Shown: positions 57,970 to 64,000 of the stretch, piece after piece
How the letters are laid out: each line of letters starts with the position of its first letter
Position numbering within the stretch: position 1 is the stretch's first letter
Origin: JBFAPK01 sp040676675
Lineage (GTDB): Bacteria > Actinomycetota > Actinomycetes > Mycobacteriales > Micromonosporaceae
Length of the DNA stretch: 64,000 bases
Direction of reading: 5' to 3'
Assembly: GCF_040676675.1 (NCBI RefSeq)
Contig: NZ_JBFAPK010000010.1
Span: 124,001-188,000, forward strand
Notes under the pieces: generated by a model
Databases searched by the model: none
Seen by the model: the letters and a program-made list of their open reading frames with translations, nothing else
Told to the model about the DNA's origin: nothing
Position numbers and translations under genes: made by a program

Positions 57970-58683
57970 TCAGGGCCGCTCGGGTGGCACTCCGCCGGGC
58001 CGGGCCGGGCGGGGTGCGTTGCCGTGGTAGACGGCCTGGTCGACGGCGTGGGCCAACCGGTCGGCGTCACGGGTGAAACCGTTGAAGGTGACCCGCGAGC
58101 CGTCGTCGAGCCGGATTCGGCAGATCACGTCGCGGCCGAGCGCGTGCAGCAGCCAGCTCTCCCGGTGGAACTGGTTGATCTTGCTGACCTCCGACCAGGT
58201 GAACGCCCGCGTCCCGCGCGCGTGGGAATGCAGCAGACCGCGTTCGTGCAGGGCGAACGTCTCCGCGCCGTGGGTGAAGTAGCGCAGCCCCTGCTCGATG
58301 CCGGACCAGAGGCAGGTCAGCGCGAAGCCGAGCAACAGTCCGAGCACCACCCCGAACATCCCGACGGGCGCACCCGCGATCAGGGTCGGTACCGCCAACC
58401 CGAGGAACAACAGCAGGCAGACCAGCCCGACCGCGGCGCTCCCCGACGCCGTACGACCCCGGCGGGACCGGTCGACCTCGTGACGCTCGACCGGTTCGCC
58501 CAGGTCCGCGACCGTGGTGGCGGGGCCGCCGGTGCGCGGGGTACGCGTTGGCCGGGCCGCCTCCCGGGCGGCGAACTCGGCCTGCTCCCGCGCGCGGGCC
58601 CGCCGGTACGCCCAGACGCCCGCGCCGACCGGCACCACCACGAGCAGCACGACCGCGAGCGCGATCCCGACCCCGTCGTCCAT
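57970..58683 (-). CDS. Membrane protein with C-terminal PH-like domain
   Basis: The protein is 237 aa. One N-terminal membrane segment (IALAVVLLVVVPVGAGVWAY), a charged linker, two further segments (about 82-125), then a soluble C-terminal part (FALHERGLLHSHARGTRAFTWSEVSKINQF ... ICRIRLDDGSRVTFNGFTRDADRLAHAVDQAV). The last part resembles bacterial PH-like (DUF6585-type) domains. ATG at 58683 has GAGGGG nine bases upstream. Function unknown. Confidence 0.72.
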   Translation of the reverse strand: MDDGVGIALAVVLLVVVPVGAGVWAYRRARAREQAEFAAREAARPTRTPRTGGPATTVADLGEPVERHEVDRSRRGRTASGSAAVGLVCLLLFLGLAVPTLIAGAPVGMFGVVLGLLLGFALTCLWSGIEQGLRYFTHGAETFALHERGLLHSHARGTRAFTWSEVSKINQFHRESWLLHALGRDVICRIRLDDGSRVTFNGFTRDADRLAHAVDQAVYHGNAPRPARPGGVPPERP

Positions 58684-59046
58684 CTCTTCGTACCCCTCAG
58701 GCGCTCTTCCCGGCTCACGCCGCTCCCACTCCGGGATACCTCCGATTCGACTCCGGGGCGGGCGTCGATCTCCACCCGGTGGCCGCAACCGGCCAGTAGG
58801 GGCGACCCGCCGGTCCGGCCCGGCTCGGCGTGACGGCGCCGCCGGCCGGGTACGTCGTCGGTGTGGTGTCGGTGTCGGCGGCGCTCGCCCCCATGGCACC
58901 GGCACGCGCCCGGCCGACCTCCTCGGAGACTGTCCCCGACGGTCCCAGGAGAACGGGGACCTGTCGCGGGAGATCCGGAGGAGCCAACCTTGACGCCTCG
59001 GGCCCTCGGGCTCTGGTTCGCACATCGGCAGAAGGGAGCGGGCAGC
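58684..59046. other. 363-bp intergenic region
   Basis: It separates the divergent membrane-protein and aldo/keto reductase genes. Apart from a short direct repeat of GTCGGTGT-type sequence near 58856-58877, I see nothing distinctive. Confidence 0.4.
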
Positions 59047-60000
59047 GTGGAACGGGTGCGGCTCGGCGGTCTCACGGTCTCCGCGGAGGGGCTCGGCTGC
59101 ATGGGAATGAGCTCGGTGTACGGCGCGGCCGACTGGGACGAGTCGGTCGCGACCATCCGGAGGGCACTCGACCTCGGCGTCACCCTGATCGACACGGCCG
59201 CCGCGTACGGCATCGGGCACAACGAGGTGCTGGTCGGGCGTGCGATCGCGGGCCGACGGGACGAGGTGCAGCTGGCCACCAAGTTCGGCCTGGACTTCAC
59301 CACCGGGCGTGGCAAGGTCGTCGTCAGGAACGAACCCGACGCCATCAAGACCGCCGCGGATGCGTCGCTGCTGCGGCTGGGTACCGATCACATCGACCTC
59401 TTCTACCTGCACCGGGTGGACCCGGCGGTGCCCTTCGAGGACTCGATCGGTGCCCTCGCCGAACTCGTCCAAGAGGGCAAGGTGCGTCACATCGGCCTCT
59501 CCGAGGTCACCGGGGACCAGTTGCGCGCCGCACACGCGATCCACCCGATCGCGGCGGTGCAGAGCGAGTACTCCCTCTGGACGCGGGACCCGGAGACGGT
59601 GGTGGCCGAGGCGGCCCGCGAACTGGGGGTCGGCCTCGTCGCGTACTCCCCACTGGGGCGGGGCTTCCTCACCGGCACCGTCGACCCCGCCCGACTGGCC
59701 CCGGACGACGGGCGCCGCCGCCTGCCCCGCTTCAGCGACGAGGCGGCGGCAGGCAACCAGGCCGTCGCCGACGGGGTCAGGCGGGTCGCGGAGAGCAGGG
59801 GCGCCACCGCTGGCCAGGTCGCTATCGCCTGGGTCGCCGCCCAGAGCGGGAGGCTGGGCATCCCGGTAGTGCCGATCCCGGGCACCAAGCGGGTCGCCTG
59901 GGTCGAGCAGAATGCCGCCGCCCTGGCGGTGCGACTCACGGCCGAGGAGATCGCGGCGCTGGACGAGTTGGCCGCTCAGGTCGTCGGGGCCCGCTACTAA
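59047..60000 (+). CDS. Aldo/keto reductase
   Basis: The protein is 317 aa. The signatures are LGCMGMSSVYG, LIDTAAAYGIGHNEVLVGRAI (catalytic Asp/Tyr), HIDLFYLHRVD, and VVPIPGTKRVAWVEQN for NADP(H) binding. It resembles AKR13/YakC-type reductases. GTG at 59047 has AAGGGAG ten bases before it; the frame opens at 58861. It is convergent with the F420/NADP-type reductase gene, 30 bp between stops. Confidence 0.9.
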   Translation: MERVRLGGLTVSAEGLGCMGMSSVYGAADWDESVATIRRALDLGVTLIDTAAAYGIGHNEVLVGRAIAGRRDEVQLATKFGLDFTTGRGKVVVRNEPDAIKTAADASLLRLGTDHIDLFYLHRVDPAVPFEDSIGALAELVQEGKVRHIGLSEVTGDQLRAAHAIHPIAAVQSEYSLWTRDPETVVAEAARELGVGLVAYSPLGRGFLTGTVDPARLAPDDGRRRLPRFSDEAAAGNQAVADGVRRVAESRGATAGQVAIAWVAAQSGRLGIPVVPIPGTKRVAWVEQNAAALAVRLTAEEIAALDELAAQVVGARY

Positions 60001-60030
60001 CGCGTTCGCCGACTGCTCGGCCCTCGGGGC

Positions 60031-60654
60031 TCAGCCGGTGAATTCGTTGACGCCGAGGGCGAAGTCCCAGTGGCCGACCCCGTTGCCGGCAAGGCCCACC
60101 GTGACCACGCCCATTCCTTCCAGCCAGTGCGCCATTTTCAGGCCGCCGACGTTCAGCGGGCGCAGCCCGAGGCTCTCGACGAATGCCGCCACGGCCGCCT
60201 TGGCCTGCGCACTGTCGCCCGCGATGAAGACGTTGGGCCGGCCCTTCTCCAGCACATTACGGAAGATGGTGTTGAATGCCTTCACCACGCTGGCGCTGGC
60301 CGGGGCCACCTTGGCGACTTCCTGCGCGATCGAGGTCTCCTCGCTGTGGGCCAGTCCGTCGAACGTGGCGTTGAAGGGGTTGCTGATGTCGACGATGACC
60401 TTGCCCGCGAGGGCGTCTCCGTACTCGGCGACGACCGGAACGACACCGTCGTACAACAGGGCCGTGATGACGATGTCCCCGGCCGGGACGGCGCCCCACC
60501 TGCCCGTCGTCGCGCCGCCGCCCAGCGCCTTCGCCCGGTCGTCGGCCTTGGACTGATCGCGTCCCATGACCTCGACGGTGCTGCCGCCCGCCACCGCGAG
60601 CGTGCCGATGGTACGGGCCATGTTGCCCGTACCGATGAGGGTGATGCTGCTCAT
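60031..60654 (-). CDS. NADP/F420-type reductase (F420_oxidored family)
   Basis: The protein is 207 aa. The N-terminal Rossmann motif ITLIGTGNMARTIGTLA and the GDIVITALLYDGVVPVVAEYGDALAGKVIVDISNPFN stretch are typical of NADPH-dependent F420 reductases and related NAD-binding proteins. VVKAFNTIF is the conserved mid-motif. It is followed upstream (same strand) by an SDR gene after a 60-bp gap, so they may be one transcript. Use of F420 versus another partner is unproven. Confidence 0.85.
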   Translation of the reverse strand: MSSITLIGTGNMARTIGTLAVAGGSTVEVMGRDQSKADDRAKALGGGATTGRWGAVPAGDIVITALLYDGVVPVVAEYGDALAGKVIVDISNPFNATFDGLAHSEETSIAQEVAKVAPASASVVKAFNTIFRNVLEKGRPNVFIAGDSAQAKAAVAAFVESLGLRPLNVGGLKMAHWLEGMGVVTVGLAGNGVGHWDFALGVNEFTG

Positions 60655-60714
60655 GAGGTGTGCTCTCTTCCTTGGGTTGTCGTGGGCTGTGCCCGGGCAT
60701 TCCTGCTCTGTGGT

Positions 60715-61449
60715 TCAGATGGCGGTGGTGCCGCCGTCGGCGACGAGTTCCAGGCCGTTGACGTAGCTGGAGTCGTCGGAGGCGAGGAACAGGGCGACGG
60801 TGGCGATTTCTTCGGGGCGGCCCATCTTTCCGCGGGGGATGAGGGACTCGAACTGGCGCTTGGTGGCCTCGTCGAAGAGTTCTTCCTGCTTGGCGGTGGC
60901 GACCTGGCCGGGGGTCAGGACGTTGACCCGGATCTTGCGGTCGCGCAGTTCGTTGAGCCAGACGCGGGCCCAGGCCTGCTGGACGGCCTTGCTGCCGGCG
61001 TAGAGGCTCCAGCCGGGGAAGGCGCCGAGGGAGGCGTTGGAGCCGGTCATGAGGATGGAGCCGCCGTCGTTGAAGAGCGGAAGGGCCTTCTGGACGGTGA
61101 ATAGGGTGCCCCGGGCGTTGAGCCCGAACCAGGTGTCGAACTGGGCCTCGGTGATCTCACCGAGCGGGGCGGGCTCGCCGCCGCCGGCGCTGGCCCACAG
61201 TACGTCGAGGCTGCCCTTCTCCCGCTTGACGGTGTCGTACAGACGGTCCAGGTCGTCCAGGTTGGCGGCGTCGCCCTGGACCCCGGTGACGTTGCGGCCG
61301 ATCTGCTTCACGGCCTCGTCCAGGGCGTCCTGGCGGCGGCCGGTGATGAAGACGTGCGCTCCCTCGTCGACGAACAGCTTCGCGCCGGCCAGCGCCATGC
61401 CGGTGGTGCCGCCAGTGATGACCGCTACCTTGCCGTCAAGCTTCCCCAT
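60715..61449 (-). CDS. Short-chain dehydrogenase/reductase
   Basis: The protein is 244 aa. Motifs are TGGTTGMALAGAKLFVDEGA (a TGxxxGxx variant), ASAGGG, Ser in MTGSNAS and YAGSK (Tyr/Lys). It ends YVNGLELVADGGTTAI. It is divergent from a TetR gene, with TGTACA-containing repeats between, the usual architecture of a TetR-repressed oxidoreductase. Confidence 0.9.
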   Translation of the reverse strand: MGKLDGKVAVITGGTTGMALAGAKLFVDEGAHVFITGRRQDALDEAVKQIGRNVTGVQGDAANLDDLDRLYDTVKREKGSLDVLWASAGGGEPAPLGEITEAQFDTWFGLNARGTLFTVQKALPLFNDGGSILMTGSNASLGAFPGWSLYAGSKAVQQAWARVWLNELRDRKIRVNVLTPGQVATAKQEELFDEATKRQFESLIPRGKMGRPEEIATVALFLASDDSSYVNGLELVADGGTTAI

Positions 61450-61498
61450 GATCGCTCCCTTGGGTCGGTGGTGCCGTGCGCACCTGGGGCGACGACGT

Positions 61499-61509
61499 TA
61501 TGTACACCG
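61499..61509. promoter_or_regulatory. TGTACA repeat, copy 1
   Basis: TATGTACACCG lies 50 bp upstream of the SDR start. It is identical to the copy at 61553-61563. Confidence 0.5.
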
Positions 61510-61552
61510 CCCTGTGTGCTTACGGTACGGGGTGGGCGGCCGGGACGCAAAC

Positions 61553-61563
61553 TATGTACACCG
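61553..61563. promoter_or_regulatory. TGTACA repeat, copy 2
   Basis: TATGTACACCG again, 31 bp upstream of the TetR start. With copy 1 it forms a 54-bp-spaced pair, one near each divergent gene, as expected of a TetR repressor acting on both promoters. Confidence 0.5.
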
Positions 61564-61593
61564 GTCGTTACCCAGCTGGGGTACGATGGACCC

Positions 61594-62235
61594 ATGACGG
61601 AGCTGGAGAAGGGCCCCCAGGGGCGCCGCCGTGGCCGGGGTGCCCGCGAGCGCATCCTCAGCGCGTCCCAGCAGCTGTTCCGCGAGCAGGGCATCAACCG
61701 CACCGGCATGGACCAGCTCTGCGCGGCGGCCCAGGTGTCCAAGCGCACGGCCTACCAGCACTTCACCGGCAAGGACGAACTCGTCGCCGAGTACCTGCGC
61801 CGGTTCGACCCCTCCGTGCTGTCCGGCGTGTTCGACCGCACCGACCTCACGCCCCGCGAACGGCTCCTCGCCGCCTTCGACGTCCCTCCCACCACCCCCC
61901 TGTGCCCCTACATCGGCGCCGCCGTCGAACTCCACGACCCCGAGCACCCCGCATCCCGGTACGCGCGCGACTACAAGAAAGCCGTCGCCGCGCGGCTCGC
62001 CGACACCGCCCGGGAAGCCGGCGCCGCCGACCCTGAACAGCTCGGCGAGCAGCTCGCGCTGCTCCTCGACGGCGCCGCGGCCCGGACCCGGGTTCTCAAC
62101 GCCGACGCCTTCCCCACCGCCGCCGCCATCGCCGCCGTCCTCATCGACAACGCCATCCCCGCGCCATCTCCTCGGCGGCCCAGCGGTGACCGCGGAACCA
62201 CCGGGTCCGCGCCCGTTCCGGTGGGAGGCCAATGA
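61594..62235 (+). CDS. TetR-family repressor
   Basis: The protein is 213 aa. The HTH is RERILSASQQLFREQGINRTGMDQLCAAAQVSKRTAYQHFTGKDELVAEYL; the C-terminal helical domain includes TPLCPYIGAAVELHDPEHPASRYARDYK. ATG at 61594 starts the conserved part; the frame opens at 61354 across the SDR gene. It is divergent from the SDR and is its likely repressor. Confidence 0.9.
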   Translation: MTELEKGPQGRRRGRGARERILSASQQLFREQGINRTGMDQLCAAAQVSKRTAYQHFTGKDELVAEYLRRFDPSVLSGVFDRTDLTPRERLLAAFDVPPTTPLCPYIGAAVELHDPEHPASRYARDYKKAVAARLADTAREAGAADPEQLGEQLALLLDGAAARTRVLNADAFPTAAAIAAVLIDNAIPAPSPRRPSGDRGTTGSAPVPVGGQ

Positions 62236-62630
62236 CGGCCCGATCACGCCTTGTCGCCCGGAGGACGATGTCGGGCTCGGCGCGGCCGGAGCGGTAGCTC
62301 ACGCCGTACAGGGGCAAGTAACGATTTCGGTGTCAGCTATGTACCCGTCACGGATCTGGCGCCCGATCAGGTGTGCCTCGCGGTGGCGGCATCGCGCACC
62401 TCGCTGGTGATCGACGACTTCCTCGCCGCGGCTCACGAGACGGCCGAGATCACCGCAGAATGCGGGAACGATGAGATGTGGCAGCTGGCAAGCGGTGCCG
62501 CCGCACAGCACGGTTGATCAGTTCGACCGACAACAGCAGAGCCAACAGAGGGCGCCACAGCAAATAATTCCTCGTCACGTCGACGTTGTGGCCGTGCGTC
62601 TTCGCGGTGAAGTCGGGGTCGGTGCACGGA
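62236..62630. other. 395-bp region between TetR and XRE genes
   Basis: Apart from the LysR relic, nothing is recognised. The tail (62518-62600) is comparatively AT-rich for this genome. Confidence 0.5.
62317..62517 (+). pseudogene. LysR-type regulator C-terminal relic
   Basis: FGVSYVPVTDLAPDQVCLAV, then ASRTSLVIDDFLAAA, matches the last part of a LysR effector-binding domain. The HTH and most of the domain are missing. Confidence 0.5.
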
Positions 62631-63551
62631 TCAGAGCGGACCGGGCTGAGGGGAGTGGCGGGTGGGCTCCGCCGCCCGAGACGGCGTAGCCGCCCAGCTG
62701 GCAAGAAGTTTGAGCCGCTCTTCGGAGGCGGTGCCGGGTTTGGCGGTGTAGATGACCAGGTTGTGCACGGCTCGACCGGACAGGGGTAGGTCGAGGTGCT
62801 GGAAGGTCAGCTCCAGCTGGCCGACGTCGGGGTGCTGGAGCCGTTTGACGCCGTCGTGGCGGATCAGGACGTCGTGCGCGGCCCATCGGCTGCGGAACTC
62901 GGGGCTGAGGGTGGACAGCTCGCCGATGAGGTCGCGCAGTGCCCGGTCGCGGGGCTCGCGGCCGACCTCGGCGCGCAGCAGGGCGGCGGTGGCGGTGCCG
63001 GCGGCGTCCCAGTCGACGAAGAAGTCGTGTGCGCCGGGGTCGAGGAAGATGTAGCGGGCGATGTTGGGGCGGCCGCGCTTGTCGATGGTGGCGCTGTCGA
63101 ACATCGGTGCGTACAGGGCTCGGGCCAGGGGGTTGCTGGCGATGACGTCGGTGCGGCCGTCGCGTACGAACGCCGAGGACATGGTCATGGAGTCGAGCAG
63201 CCATTGGACCCGGGTCGGTACCTCGACCTCCCTGCGACGCGACGGCGTGCGACTCTCCGGCCGCGACGACCGGGCCAGGTCGAACAGGTAGGTGCGTTCG
63301 TCGTCGTCCAGTCGCAGGGCGCGGGCGACCGCGTCGAGGACGCCTTCGGACACGCCGCCGATGTGCCCCTTCTCCAGCCGCGTGTACCACTCCGTGCTCA
63401 CGCCGGCGAGGACGGCGACCTCCTCGCGTCGCAGCCCGGCGACCCGGCGACGGGCGCTGGTCGGCAGCCCGACCTGTGCCGGGGTGATTTTGGCGCGTCG
63501 GCTGGCGAGGAAGTCCCGGATCTCGCCGCGGTTTCCGGGCTGCGGGTCCAT
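62631..63551 (-). CDS. XRE-family regulator with MmyB-like ligand domain
   Basis: The protein is 306 aa. It opens MDPQPGNRGEIRDFLASRRA and continues KITPAQVGLPTSARRRVAGLRREEVAVLAGVSTEWYTRLEKG (HTH). An MmyB-like, PAS-type ligand domain follows (VQWLLDSMTMSSAFVRDGRTDVIASNPLARALYAPMF). Such regulators often control a divergent oxidoreductase. ATG at 63551 was chosen; GTG at 63560 is an alternative. It is divergent from the aldo/keto reductase at 63702. Confidence 0.9.
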   Translation of the reverse strand: MDPQPGNRGEIRDFLASRRAKITPAQVGLPTSARRRVAGLRREEVAVLAGVSTEWYTRLEKGHIGGVSEGVLDAVARALRLDDDERTYLFDLARSSRPESRTPSRRREVEVPTRVQWLLDSMTMSSAFVRDGRTDVIASNPLARALYAPMFDSATIDKRGRPNIARYIFLDPGAHDFFVDWDAAGTATAALLRAEVGREPRDRALRDLIGELSTLSPEFRSRWAAHDVLIRHDGVKRLQHPDVGQLELTFQHLDLPLSGRAVHNLVIYTAKPGTASEERLKLLASWAATPSRAAEPTRHSPQPGPL

Positions 63552-63701
63552 GTCCTTCACGGTAGCCGCTGGTCACGGCACGAGGGGGGCTGAGGTTACA
63601 CCCCCGATAGACGCGGCCTTCTCCGGTGGCGGCGAGTGCGGTCCTCTGGCGATCGAACGTTCCAGCAGGACCCCGACGAGGAAGTGGCGGAGGTAGGGGA
63701 C

Positions 63702-64000
63702 ATGACGAGCAAGACACTGACCGCGCCGGCGGTGGCCCTGGGCACATGGGCCTGGGGAGACAGCGGCGAGCTGGGCGACGGCTATTTCGGCAGTCGGCTG
63801 ACCGCGTCCGGCCTGCGAGAGATCGTCGAGAAGGCACAAGCGACCGGGTTCACGCTGTGGGACACCGCGGTGGTGTACGGCACGGGTCACTCGGAGACGG
63901 TCCTCGGTCAGGCGCTGAAGGGCTACGCCCGCGGCGAGTACCAGCTGTCGACGAAGTTCACCCCGCAGGCCGCGGGCAACGGCGCCGATCCGGTCGCGGA
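63702..64000 (+). CDS. Aldo/keto reductase, 3' end outside the window
   Basis: The first 99 residues are present: MTSKTLTAPAVALGTWAWGD with SGLREIVEKAQATGFTLWDTAVVYGTGHSETVLGQAL, the AKR Asp/Tyr motif, and LSTKF. ATG at 63702 has GGAGG eight bases before it. It is divergent from the XRE regulator, which probably controls it. Confidence 0.85.
   Translation, partial: MTSKTLTAPAVALGTWAWGDSGELGDGYFGSRLTASGLREIVEKAQATGFTLWDTAVVYGTGHSETVLGQALKGYARGEYQLSTKFTPQAAGNGADPVA

Overview
The window is GC-rich chromosomal DNA from a high-GC actinomycete, probably of the family Micromonosporaceae (inference). The signs are: strong third-codon GC; many GTG starts and a few TTG starts; a fabG-fabI-hemH cluster like mycobacterial mabA-inhA-hemZ; DUF397/helix-turn-helix pairs; an NfeD/SPFH pair; and an SARP-less NB-ARC/TPR regulator. 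I see no rRNA, tRNA or CRISPR array.

Layout. 0-3.3 kb: secreted alpha/beta hydrolase and a NarL/DesK-type two-component system. 3.4-7.1 kb: fatty-acid synthesis (fabG, fabI), ferrochelatase, HAD phosphatase. 7.1-14.9 kb: DUF3097, serine hydrolase, NfeD + SPFH, membrane protein, SDR, Tat-exported metallo-beta-lactamase-fold protein. Two 58-bp palindromic repeats in opposite orientation flank the serine hydrolase/NfeD/SPFH block. 15.1-22.7 kb: ArsR-type regulator, TrmH methyltransferase, HxlR regulator, HEAT protein, AlkZ-like glycosylase, small conserved proteins. 22.9-30.1 kb: NB-ARC/TPR regulator, ASCH and DUF4253-like proteins, a secreted sialidase with a LamG domain, and a second HEAT protein. 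30.2-36.6 kb: a TetR gene divergent from two methyltransferases with tandem operators, a dienelactone-hydrolase-like protein, and rifampicin phosphotransferase (rph) preceded by a near-perfect rifamycin-associated element. 36.7-47.3 kb: AraC/aldo-keto reductase/MBL cluster, MOSC protein, YcaQ-type glycosylase, Tat-exported FAD oxidoreductase, MFS exporter, GNAT, S51 peptidase.

47.3-52 kb looks like accessory DNA. It holds an integrase relic, a TetR gene with three operator copies facing an alpha/beta-hydrolase-fold protein (nucleophile Ser replaced by Ala) and an M20 amidohydrolase, then IS5-family transposase relics. 51.7-54.8 kb: DUF397/HTH pair, XRE-TPR regulator and a small secreted Cys-containing protein. 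55-58.7 kb: GNAT, LtrA, a ribbon-helix-helix/Clp_N protein and a membrane protein. 59-64 kb: redox cluster of two aldo-keto reductases (the last cut by the window edge), an F420/NADP-type reductase and an SDR, with TetR and XRE regulators and a LysR relic.

The most notable signals are regulatory: the RAE at rph, the TetR operator arrays at 30.9 and 48.55 kb, the paired 58-bp palindromes, an 87-bp AT-rich inverted repeat before the MFS gene, and an inverted repeat over the promoter of the RHH-Clp_N gene. All function calls come from reading the sequence; no database search was run.
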